The translations under genes were made by a program, and so were the position numbers. The notes under the pieces were generated by a model. That model did not search any database, was not told the origin of the DNA, and worked only from the letters and a program-made list of their open reading frames with translations. A DNA stretch of 64,000 bases, taken from Pedobacter ginsengisoli (GTDB taxonomy: Bacteria; Bacteroidota; Bacteroidia; Sphingobacteriales; Sphingobacteriaceae). How positions within the stretch are numbered: the stretch's first letter is position 1; the number at the start of each line of letters is the position of its first letter. The stretch lies in the NCBI RefSeq assembly GCF_002736205.1, contig NZ_CP024091.1, positions 4,957,555 to 5,021,554 on the forward strand. The letters are read 5' to 3'. Shown one piece after another: positions 17,543 to 25,313 of the stretch.

Positions 17543-18115
17543 ATGGTTAGCCAACTTACAACAACAGAAGAAGGTCTGCGTTTATTTTTTACAGATGATG
17601 TTTACCTGGTAAATGAGCCTGAAAGGGTGGTAAACGCAAATGTTGAAGCTTATGTTAAAGACGATGTCCCATCAATTGCACCACCTTCAACTGTTGCTGA
17701 ACCAATAATTACATTAGTTAAAGAGCAACCTGAGTTTAAATTTCTGGGAAATAATAATCGCAATATTCTGATTTTAGTATACGATGATCAGAATGATGTA
17801 AGTGATGAAAAAGGGAGAGAGCTGCTAAGAAAAATCGTAAAATCAATAAATCTTACAGCTAATGATTTCGCTCTGCTAAATTATGCTAAATATAAACAAA
17901 CTAGCTATGAGCAATTGAAAGCCCGATTTTCGAGTGTTATTGTATTTGCCTTTGGCGTTTCACCTGAACAACTAGGGTTAAAACACCAGGGTCAAAACAC
18001 AGTTGTAAATGAAGGTACTGTAAAACTTATCTTCTCGTCTACTTTGCAGCAACTAGATGAAGATCCTAATGGGAAAAAGATTCTGTGGGGCAGCTTGAAA
18101 CAACTTGGATTATGA
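17543..18115 (+). CDS. Conserved-looking protein of unknown function, upstream of rdgB
   Basis: 190 residues, no signal peptide and no membrane segment. I do not recognise the family. The N-terminal third is acidic and Val/Pro-rich, probably flexible. Residues 80-175 look like a compact alpha/beta domain (NILILVYDDQNDV, ELLRKIVKSINLTANDFALLNYAK, SSVIVFAFGVSPEQLGL). Its stop codon overlaps the rdgB start as ATGA, so the two are translationally coupled. Pairing with a nucleotide-pool house-cleaning enzyme might suggest a nucleic-acid role, but nothing in the sequence proves that. The gene diverges from the small SurA-like gene across 111 bases. Confidence 0.7.
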   Translation: MVSQLTTTEEGLRLFFTDDVYLVNEPERVVNANVEAYVKDDVPSIAPPSTVAEPIITLVKEQPEFKFLGNNNRNILILVYDDQNDVSDEKGRELLRKIVKSINLTANDFALLNYAKYKQTSYEQLKARFSSVIVFAFGVSPEQLGLKHQGQNTVVNEGTVKLIFSSTLQQLDEDPNGKKILWGSLKQLGL

Positions 18116-18696
18116 TGTTACCTGAATTGGTATTTGCTACCAACAATAAGCATAAAACAGAAGAAATAGGTAATCTTCTTGTTAATCAGTACAAAGTTTT
18201 AAACCTTAAAGATATTGGCTGCGATGTAGATATCCCTGAAACAGGAGACTCTTTTGCTGAAAATGCAAAGCTTAAAACCAGTTATGTGACGGATAACTTT
18301 GACCTGGATTGTTTCGCTGATGATAGTGGTTTAGAGATTGAAGCATTAAATAATGAGCCTGGTATCTATTCGGCAAGATATTCAGGAGTTAGGGATGATC
18401 TGAAAAACCTTAATCTGGTATTAAAAAAAATGGAAGGGGAAACAAACAGAAAGGCTCATTTTAAAACAGTCATTTCTTTAAATAAGGGCAATAAAAATTA
18501 CCTTTTTGAGGGGATTGTTTATGGCAATATTATTCAAGCTCCAATTGGACAGGATGGATTTGGTTATGATCCGATTTTTATGCCGCTTGGTTACGACAGG
18601 ACATTTGCGCAAATGAGCATGGCCGAAAAGAACGAGATCAGTCACAGGGCTATTGCTATGAAAAAGCTTATTGCTTTTTTAAAGGAACAGGTATAG
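18112..18696 (+). CDS. rdgB: dITP/XTP pyrophosphatase (RdgB/HAM1 family)
   Basis: 194 residues starting at ATG 18112 (or 18115). A GTG-initiated extension upstream lies inside the previous gene and is unlikely. Family motifs: PELVFATNNKHKTEE (substrate binding), TGDSFAENAKLK, FADDSGLEIEALNNEPGIYSARYSG (catalytic Asp-Asp-Ser), GQDGFGYDPIF and MAEKNEISHRAIA. The enzyme hydrolyses dITP, XTP and similar non-canonical nucleoside triphosphates to keep them out of DNA. It is coupled to the upstream gene by an ATGA overlap. Its 3' end overlaps the convergent ostA gene by 29 bases. Confidence 0.95.
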   Translation: MMLPELVFATNNKHKTEEIGNLLVNQYKVLNLKDIGCDVDIPETGDSFAENAKLKTSYVTDNFDLDCFADDSGLEIEALNNEPGIYSARYSGVRDDLKNLNLVLKKMEGETNRKAHFKTVISLNKGNKNYLFEGIVYGNIIQAPIGQDGFGYDPIFMPLGYDRTFAQMSMAEKNEISHRAIAMKKLIAFLKEQV

Positions 18697-20974
18697 TTTT
18701 TTTACTCGTATCAGGTTTTAAAGGTAAGTTTTTAACAGGCGCTATCAGTGCTTTTGCAGAATCTATTGCCGCTGAGTCAATTTTAGATGCGACCTTTGTA
18801 ATTTCTTTTGCGGCTTCCTTTATTAGTCCTTTTTTGTTTACATCCGCTTTATTAGTTATTTTGCCCTTCGGACCTGCAGTTTTTTTTGCAGCCACAGTAG
18901 ATTTTTTAGGTGTGACAGCTTTTGCTTTAGGTTTTCCATTAATCACCTCCTTTTTAGAAAGTGGTCTTTGTTCGGGTTTCCAGGTAAATCCTGTTAATAA
19001 AACATCCTCCTTTAATTCAGCAATAGGTACCCTTATACCTTCTGGTTCTTTAACGGTGAGTATATGACGTATCTCCTTGTTTTGAAATATAATTTTTATC
19101 CTGCTGCTTACAGTTTGGTTCATGTCGGTGTATGCACTATCGTTCCCTCTGTTATAGTACACGCTTTCCGCATTCCCGTCCACAAACATGGTGCTTAATT
19201 CTCCATCTTTAAAGAAAGCTGTAATGAGTTTTCCTTTTATCTGATTAAACTTTGCAGAGTCCGCATTCACATTAACCTGAAATGCATTGTCAATTACCTG
19301 CAGCGTATTAAGCTTATTGTTTTTTAATCGCAGATAAATGGTATCTCCCGTTTGCTGAGAGTTCTGAGACCATAAAATAGGATTTCCATACCATCTTAAA
19401 GTCGAATCGGCACTTGTATAGAACAGAGAGTCTGCCTTAGCCTGCATATTAGACTTGTAAACTCTCACATTATGGTAAGCTTTAATGGACCGTGTTTTTA
19501 CCGTGTCTAAAGGGTTAACAGGTAATGAGTCCTTTGCATTTTTCTTTAATAAACTATCTGTAGTTTTAACGGCTGCATCAATCTTTTTTACCACATTTCC
19601 CGGTTTAACCAGACTATCTGCTTTTTTACTTAAGCTATCTGGTTTTTTACCTGCTATTTCCGTTTTTATCGCTTTAACAGGGTCTTTGGTTACTTTTAAA
19701 GAGTCCTTAATTAAAGGGATATCGGGTTTCTTTTGAAGAATGGTATCCTTAGCAAGGCTGTCTTTAGGCAAAGTAACCTTTGTTAGCAAACTATCCTTTG
19801 CAACCTTCAGTGCTGTTGAATCAATAGGAAGCACATTTTTATTGCCTTTTTTCTCCGGTTTTGCCTTGCCTTTAGGATCTATTTTTTCCGGCTTCTTTGT
19901 TATACCAATTTCTTCTGCTGTCATGCCGGGTACTTGCGCGCCATTATTCTTTTGTGGTTTTTCAGGGTCGCCCAGTTCATTATTCTTTTTGAGTACCGGC
20001 GATTCAATTAACTTCAGCGTTTTTTGAAGCACCATTTGTGTTTCCAAAGTATCAGAACCTAGCCATAAAGTATCTGGCTGCAACTTTTTGTTAACTGTTA
20101 TAGAATCTTTTGTACCCATTCCCACATATGCATTTTTGGTTACAACGGCGCGTTCATCAATTTTGTAATAATAACCTAATTGTCCATAAAGAACAGTTTT
20201 ATCTGCAGTATCTTTAAAAATGATATTCCTAACAGCTTTACCATATCCTGCAATACCATCATAATATAAGCTGTCACCCTTTAAAGATTTGGTCCCGTTG
20301 GTATATAGATTTTTCTTTCCAAAATAGGCATATTCAGTTTTGGTATTGTATGCGCCATTTTCGGTGTACAAATTATCTTCTTTGCCTTTAATATTTGTAG
20401 GACCATAAAAATATGCCCAGTTGGTAAGGGTGTTATATCTTAGAGTGTCTGATTTAATGGTGGTTTGCGGCGTTACCACTACTACATTGTAACGGAAGTA
20501 CGAATCGCGACTGTTAGAAAAGTAGTATCCATTTTTACTGGTTAAGGTTACATCTTTATTAACAATTTTACCTCCTTCTACATAAGTTCCAACTTTGGTG
20601 GCCATATTATAATCCAATGTATTGGTAGTGAGGACAGATTCCTTGTCAACCATGCGCACATTACTAGTTAAATGCGCAATTTTAGTATTTCCATTATAAG
20701 TTAGGTGGTCAGAATAAATATTTATGGTGTCACCCTGATTGATGTGAACATTCTTAAATGCTTCAAAAACATTGTCGTTTTGATAAAAAACTGCACTGTC
20801 GCAAGTTAAGGTGGCATTTTCATGACTAAATACCGGAAATTTCAGATAGGAGATGTTTTTTTTCCCATCTGTATTTCCTACTCTGGCATCCTTCAAAATA
20901 ATCTTTGTCCTCTGTTGCGCTAGCAAAGAGAAAGGAAACATGAAAAAGATAATGAAAAAGCGTATTTTCTGCAC
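18668..20974 (-). CDS. OstA-like LPS-transport protein with Lys/Asp-rich repeats
   Basis: 768 residues from a GTG start (20974), with a signal peptide ending S-L-L-A-Q. Residues 20-300 are an OstA/LptA-like beta-jellyroll built from repeated strands such as A-T-L-T-C-D-S-A-V-F-Y-Q, N-I-Y-S-D-H-L-T-Y-N-G and T-S-K-N-G-Y-Y-F-S. Residues about 330-490 are low complexity, with many D-S-L or K-D-S units. A further OstA-like stretch (about 495-660, KAYHNVRVYKSNMQAKADSL) and a Lys/Ala/Pro-rich tail follow. OstA proteins bind lipid A during lipopolysaccharide transport. No other lpt gene is nearby. An exact -7 element lies four bases before the GTG, supporting this start. Confidence 0.8.
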   Translation of the reverse strand: MQKIRFFIIFFMFPFSLLAQQRTKIILKDARVGNTDGKKNISYLKFPVFSHENATLTCDSAVFYQNDNVFEAFKNVHINQGDTINIYSDHLTYNGNTKIAHLTSNVRMVDKESVLTTNTLDYNMATKVGTYVEGGKIVNKDVTLTSKNGYYFSNSRDSYFRYNVVVVTPQTTIKSDTLRYNTLTNWAYFYGPTNIKGKEDNLYTENGAYNTKTEYAYFGKKNLYTNGTKSLKGDSLYYDGIAGYGKAVRNIIFKDTADKTVLYGQLGYYYKIDERAVVTKNAYVGMGTKDSITVNKKLQPDTLWLGSDTLETQMVLQKTLKLIESPVLKKNNELGDPEKPQKNNGAQVPGMTAEEIGITKKPEKIDPKGKAKPEKKGNKNVLPIDSTALKVAKDSLLTKVTLPKDSLAKDTILQKKPDIPLIKDSLKVTKDPVKAIKTEIAGKKPDSLSKKADSLVKPGNVVKKIDAAVKTTDSLLKKNAKDSLPVNPLDTVKTRSIKAYHNVRVYKSNMQAKADSLFYTSADSTLRWYGNPILWSQNSQQTGDTIYLRLKNNKLNTLQVIDNAFQVNVNADSAKFNQIKGKLITAFFKDGELSTMFVDGNAESVYYNRGNDSAYTDMNQTVSSRIKIIFQNKEIRHILTVKEPEGIRVPIAELKEDVLLTGFTWKPEQRPLSKKEVINGKPKAKAVTPKKSTVAAKKTAGPKGKITNKADVNKKGLIKEAAKEITKVASKIDSAAIDSAKALIAPVKNLPLKPDTSKKTIPVPLKKQ

Positions 20975-20978
20975 TTTA

Positions 20979-20986
20979 CAAAGTTA
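20979..20986 (-). promoter_or_regulatory. -7 element of the OstA-like gene
   Basis: On the minus strand this is TAACTTTG, four bases before the GTG start at 20974, implying a leaderless mRNA. It is packed into the same 50-base divergent gap as the tilS promoter. Confidence 0.6.
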
Positions 20987-20990
20987 GTTT

Positions 20991-21020
20991 TTTGCTTACC
21001 ATTTTAATTAAATATTTTTG
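20991..21020 (+). promoter_or_regulatory. Promoter of tilS
   Basis: TTTG (20991-20994), an 18-base spacer and TATTTTTG (21013-21020) match the Bacteroidota TTTG/TAnnTTTG promoter. The ATG at 21025 begins four bases after the -7 element, so a leaderless transcript is expected. Confidence 0.72.
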
Positions 21021-21024
21021 AAAG

Positions 21025-22350
21025 ATGTTGCCCATTCAAAACTTTAAAGATTTTATCAACCATAATTCACTCTTTGCTCAAAGCAACAAAATATTACTTG
21101 CCGTAAGCGGAGGGAAGGATTCTGTTTTAATGGTTCACTTCTTTAAACTCGCAGGTTTTGATTTTGGTATAGCACACTGCAATTTTAATTTACGGGCTGA
21201 TGAATCTCAGAGAGACGAAAACTTTGTCAGAATGCTAGCCAATTCCCTTGAAGTTCCGTTTTATGTAACGCATTTTAAAACTAAAAGTTATGCAGCAATT
21301 CATAAAATATCCACCCAAATGGCTGCAAGAGATTTGCGATACAATTGGTTCGAGGAAATTCGGCAATCTGAAAACTATGATTTCATTGCCCTTGCTCAGC
21401 ATCAGGATGATGCTATGGAAACCATATTATTAAATTTAACAAGAGGTACCGGAATAGCCGGCTTACATGGTATTTTACCTAAAAGAGATAAACTTATCAG
21501 GCCACTTCTATTTCTTTCACGTGAACAAATCAATGAACTGATAGTAAAGAATGATATTGACTTTGTAGAAGACAGCTCGAATTTATCTGTCGATTATGCC
21601 CGAAATAAAATCCGGTTAAAGGTAATCCCTCACCTTAAAGAGATTAACCCCAATCTGGAGCAAACATTTGAACAAAATATTCAGCGGTTTTCTGAAACCG
21701 AGCTTGTGTTGCAGAATGTGGTGTCGGAATTAAGGGGGCACCTGATAACTGAAAAGCAGAATAATCTGTACTTGGAAGTAGCTAAAGTAAAGACCTTAAA
21801 ACCACAAAGACTGTTGATGTTTGAATTGCTTAGGCCTTATGGGTTTTCGGAACTTGTGGTTATAGAGTTGTTGCAGGCCTTGGATAAACAAAGCGGTACA
21901 TCTTTTTACAGTAATTCTCACAGAATTACCATTGATAGAAAGAATTTGATATTAAGTCCTGTGGTAACAGAAAACCAGCAATTGGCATTTATCCATATTA
22001 ATGATCAAACTGTAAACATATTACAGCATAAATTATCGATGTCTTTTACAGATGAACCATATTTCGAAAGAGGGAGCGAACGAGCATTTGTAGATGCAGA
22101 CAAGCTTATATTTCCTTTGGTGTTAAGAACCTGGCAGTCGGGCGATAAGTTTATCCCATTGGGCATGAAGTTCTTTAAAAAGCTAAGTGATTTTTTTATT
22201 GATAATAAAATACCCCTTGTAGAAAAAGGAAGTGTCCCTATTCTTATAAATGGAAATGGCGAAGTAATTTGGCTGGGCGGAATGAGGCAAGATGAAAGAT
22301 ATAAGGTAACGCCTTCCACAAAAAAGGTGGCCATATTCAGTCTAAAATAA
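21025..22350 (+). CDS. tilS: tRNA(Ile)-lysidine synthase
   Basis: 441 residues. The N-type PP-loop motif is SGGKDS (28-33). It is followed by HCNFNLRADESQRDENFV, MAARDLRYNWFEEI, AQHQDDAMETILLNLTRGTGIAGLHG and DSSNLSVDYARNKIR, all typical of TilS. The C-terminal substrate-binding domain contains LRTWQSGDKFIPLGMKFFKKLSDFF and IWLGGMRQDERYKV. The enzyme attaches lysine to C34 of the AUA-reading tRNA-Ile, an essential modification. It is divergent from ostA and has its own promoter. No hpt or ftsH partner is adjacent. Confidence 0.96.
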   Translation: MLPIQNFKDFINHNSLFAQSNKILLAVSGGKDSVLMVHFFKLAGFDFGIAHCNFNLRADESQRDENFVRMLANSLEVPFYVTHFKTKSYAAIHKISTQMAARDLRYNWFEEIRQSENYDFIALAQHQDDAMETILLNLTRGTGIAGLHGILPKRDKLIRPLLFLSREQINELIVKNDIDFVEDSSNLSVDYARNKIRLKVIPHLKEINPNLEQTFEQNIQRFSETELVLQNVVSELRGHLITEKQNNLYLEVAKVKTLKPQRLLMFELLRPYGFSELVVIELLQALDKQSGTSFYSNSHRITIDRKNLILSPVVTENQQLAFIHINDQTVNILQHKLSMSFTDEPYFERGSERAFVDADKLIFPLVLRTWQSGDKFIPLGMKFFKKLSDFFIDNKIPLVEKGSVPILINGNGEVIWLGGMRQDERYKVTPSTKKVAIFSLK

Positions 22351-22435
22351 TCATATTACATTTTTTAAACAATCTTAACATAGATAGGGATACTCAAGAG
22401 ATAAAAAAAAAGTAACTTTATTGAAATTTACACAA

Positions 22436-22918
22436 ATGAGCAACCGCTACGCTTTTTTTGAAAAACAATACATAGGACGAGACTATATCAGGATCTGTAT
22501 AAGACTTGTTATGGCTGCGTTTTGCTTTGCGGCCTATGTATATGAGCGAGACAGAGACAATACCCAGGATCTGTTTCTTGTAGTTGGATTTGGTATCATA
22601 GGGGTTTCAATAGCTTTACTTTTTCTGATTCAGTACAAAACTATTATTGATAATAAAAAGATCGTAATAGATGGATTGTGGTCGGCTAAAAGAGTAGAAA
22701 TAGACCTTAATTCAATTGTAAAAGTAAGAAAGGACACTTATAGCAATTACTTGTTCAATAATCCGGTATATAACCTTCACCGTAAGGGAAGCATAAGGTT
22801 TTATTCATCCGGGAAAGATGCTGTTGTACTTACAGATACTGACGGATTTGAATATTACATTGGTACACAAAGGCCTAATGAAATGTATCTGGTGATACAG
22901 GCAGAGATGAAATCTTAA
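22436..22918 (+). CDS. Small membrane protein with a PH-like domain
   Basis: 160 residues from ATG 22436; a TTG-initiated extension upstream has no support. Two hydrophobic segments (about 24-41 and 50-70) are joined by a short charged loop. A beta-rich soluble domain of about 85 residues follows (KTIIDNKKIVIDGLWSAKRVEIDL, KGSIRFYSSGKDAVVLTDTDG, FEYYIGTQRPNE). The layout is that of bacterial PH-like YdbS-type proteins, whose function is mostly unknown. No operon partner is closer than 66 bases. The call is architectural rather than a family match. Confidence 0.55.
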   Translation: MSNRYAFFEKQYIGRDYIRICIRLVMAAFCFAAYVYERDRDNTQDLFLVVGFGIIGVSIALLFLIQYKTIIDNKKIVIDGLWSAKRVEIDLNSIVKVRKDTYSNYLFNNPVYNLHRKGSIRFYSSGKDAVVLTDTDGFEYYIGTQRPNEMYLVIQAEMKS

Positions 22919-22984
22919 ATAATTGCAATTGTTTAACACAAAGCTCAATTTAAGTAGTGTACTTTGCAACGTAAAAAAATATTC

Positions 22985-24130
22985 ATGAAAATAGGTATTG
23001 TTTGTTACCCGACTTTTGGAGGTAGTGGAGTAGTTGCCACTGAATTAGGTAAGGCACTTGCCGACGAAGGTCACCAGGTACATTTCATCACATATAGTCA
23101 GCCTGCAAGGCTAGATTTTTTCTCTGAAAACTTATTCTATCACGAAGTATCAGTAAGAGATTATCCATTATTTGATTATGCCCCTTACGAATCTGCGCTA
23201 GCCAGTAAGCTGGTAGATGTGGTACGTTTTGAGAAACTGGATATTTTGCATGTTCATTATGCAATACCACATGCTTCTGCAGCATTTATGGCGAAGCAGA
23301 TTCTTGAAACTTATGGTATCAATATACCATTTGTAACCACATTGCATGGTACAGATATTACATTGGTTGGTAAAGATCCAACCTATAAACCGGTAGTTAC
23401 TTTTTCTATTAACAAATCGGATGGTGTTACGACTGTTTCTCAAAGTCTAAAAGACGATACAGAGAAACATTTCGAAATTACCAATGAGATTCAGGTTATT
23501 CCGAACTTTATTGATTTTTCGAGATTTAGCTTAAAGCCAAAAGATCATTTTAAAAAGGCTATTGCGCCAAATAATGAGCGGATATTAATTCATACCTCAA
23601 ACTTTAGAAAAGTAAAGCGTACTGCCGATGTAATCAGGATGTTTCAAAAGATTCAGGCAAAAATCCCATCTAAATTACTAATGGTTGGTGATGGTCCGGA
23701 ACGCGCATATGATGAGCAACTTTGCAGAAGCCTGGGCATTTGTGAGCACGTTCGTTTCTTGGGGAAACAAGACGCAATAGAAGAAATTTTATCAGTATCT
23801 GATTTGTTTTTAATGCCATCAGAGTCTGAGAGCTTTGGTTTGGCAGCTCTTGAGGCAATGGCATGTAAAGTGCCGGCTATTACCTCAAATGCCGGTGGAT
23901 TGCCTGAATTAAATGTTGACGGCTTTTGTGGATATATGAGTAATGTTGGCGATGTTGATGACATGGCTGCAAAAGCAATTCATATTCTTGAAAATGATGC
24001 CATATTAAAGCAGTTTAAAGAGAATGCCTTAACAAGAGCAAAAGACTTTGACCTCAAGAAAATATTACCATTCTATATTAATTATTATAACAAGGTTATT
24101 GAAGCACAGCATAAGTTAAAAGCTGTATAA
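22985..24130 (+). CDS. bshA: N-acetyl-alpha-D-glucosaminyl L-malate synthase BshA
   Basis: 381 residues from ATG 22985. An upstream TTG frame adds seven residues but lacks support, and the family start is MKIGIVCYPTFGGSGVVATE. This is a GT4-fold retaining glycosyltransferase. The N-terminal Rossmann domain has HFITYSQPARL, DILHVHYAIPHASAAF and TLHGTDITLVG. The C-terminal donor domain has SNFRKVKRT, KLLMVGDGPE and the E-x7-E region ESESFGLAALEAMACKVP. BshA joins UDP-GlcNAc and L-malate, the first step of bacillithiol synthesis. The later genes bshB and bshC are not in the window, but the bacillithiol-linked ytxJ is at 35434. It ends at a very strong terminator. Confidence 0.96.
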   Translation: MKIGIVCYPTFGGSGVVATELGKALADEGHQVHFITYSQPARLDFFSENLFYHEVSVRDYPLFDYAPYESALASKLVDVVRFEKLDILHVHYAIPHASAAFMAKQILETYGINIPFVTTLHGTDITLVGKDPTYKPVVTFSINKSDGVTTVSQSLKDDTEKHFEITNEIQVIPNFIDFSRFSLKPKDHFKKAIAPNNERILIHTSNFRKVKRTADVIRMFQKIQAKIPSKLLMVGDGPERAYDEQLCRSLGICEHVRFLGKQDAIEEILSVSDLFLMPSESESFGLAALEAMACKVPAITSNAGGLPELNVDGFCGYMSNVGDVDDMAAKAIHILENDAILKQFKENALTRAKDFDLKKILPFYINYYNKVIEAQHKLKAV

Positions 24131-24133
24131 ACG

Positions 24134-24179
24134 ATCATAAAAAAGGCTTGTATCCATAGATACAAGCCTTTTTTATGAT
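24134..24179. terminator. Strong bidirectional terminator
   Basis: A perfect 21-bp stem (24134-24154 with 24159-24179) has a four-base loop, with A-run and T-run arms flanking a GC core. It separates bshA from the convergent lactonase gene. Confidence 0.9.
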
Positions 24180-24192
24180 TCCTTATTTCCTG

Positions 24193-25305
24193 TTATTTCT
24201 TAGGGGCAAAAAGAAGGCAAACAGGAGCTCCTACTTCAATTCTTTTGCCTGTATCCTTTAACTCGCCGGTTTGTGTATCACGTTCAAATACCACCACATC
24301 ATTTGTGTACTGATGGGCAACCAACAGATACTTCCCGCTAGGATCAATTGCAAAATTTCTTGGTCCTTTACCTAATGTGCTGATCTGGCCTCTTTTACTA
24401 AGCAAGCCTCCTTTTTCAATAGCAAAGAAAGTGATGTTGTTTTCGCTTCCTCTGTTAGTGGCATATAAGAACTTGCCATCAGGAGAAATATGAATGTCTG
24501 CTGCACCGTTCTCTCCTTTAAATCCGTCTGCAGTAATTTTAGTTTCCTGTATTTTTTCTAATGAACCATTTGAATAGCTAAAAACCGTTATCCCACCGTC
24601 CATTTCATGAATCAGATAAGCATATTTACCATCTTTACTAAAGGTAATGTGTCTTGGTCCTGCGCCAGGTGTTACAGCAACACTATCGTGAGGTGTAAGT
24701 ACATCATTACTTCCATTAGGATTGTAATTATACAAGTAAACTTTATCTGTCCCAAGATCATTAATGATCAGATATTTGTGGTCTGGTGTAAAAAACACCA
24801 TGTGCACATGAGGTTCATTTTGCCTGTCTTTATTTACACTTTTCCCATAATGCTGAACAACTTGTTTTAATGCGCCTACAGATCCATTGCCTTCTATGCC
24901 AAAAACTGAAGCATTCCCTCCCGAATAATTGGCAGAAATAACATTTTTCTCATCAGCAATCACATAGCAAGGGTCATCACCATTTGTAGCTTGCTTGTTC
25001 AGGAACTTAAGCTCACCTTTTGCAGCATGAAATTCAAATGCACTTACAGAACTGGTTTTGCCAGTTTCATTTACAGCATATACAAATTTATTGTCGGGGC
25101 TTAAAGTAACATAACTTGGGTTCTCTACACCTTTTGCAACGCTTAATTGTTTAGAATCACCATTATTGGCATCAAAACTATAAGTGTAAATCCCTTCACT
25201 TTTACCCGTATTAGTATATGTTCCTATAATTAAATTATAATCATTTTTCTGTGCACAACTTTGCATTGCTAGAAGGATAATTGGGAAAAGGAAGGATTTT
25301 TTCAT
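24193..25305 (-). CDS. Exported lactonase-family protein (7-bladed beta-propeller, Pgl-like)
   Basis: 370 residues. The leader MKKSFLFPIILLAMQSCAQK ends with a lipobox-like M-Q-S-C, so it is probably a lipoprotein. The rest is a repeated beta-propeller, with blades marked by PSYVTLSPDNKFVYAVNE, GPRHITFSKDGKYAYLIHE, DIHISPDGKFLYATNRG and GPRNFAIDPSGKYLLVAHQ. The block NEPHVHMVFFTPDHKYLIINDLG is typical of the 6-phosphogluconolactonase (YbhE) family. Cytoplasmic members hydrolyse 6-phosphogluconolactone; a secreted member more likely acts on other sugar lactones. It lies eight bases downstream of the pseudouridine-synthase gene on the same strand. Confidence 0.85.
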   Translation of the reverse strand: MKKSFLFPIILLAMQSCAQKNDYNLIIGTYTNTGKSEGIYTYSFDANNGDSKQLSVAKGVENPSYVTLSPDNKFVYAVNETGKTSSVSAFEFHAAKGELKFLNKQATNGDDPCYVIADEKNVISANYSGGNASVFGIEGNGSVGALKQVVQHYGKSVNKDRQNEPHVHMVFFTPDHKYLIINDLGTDKVYLYNYNPNGSNDVLTPHDSVAVTPGAGPRHITFSKDGKYAYLIHEMDGGITVFSYSNGSLEKIQETKITADGFKGENGAADIHISPDGKFLYATNRGSENNITFFAIEKGGLLSKRGQISTLGKGPRNFAIDPSGKYLLVAHQYTNDVVVFERDTQTGELKDTGKRIEVGAPVCLLFAPKK

Positions 25306-25313
25306 GTTTAAAA

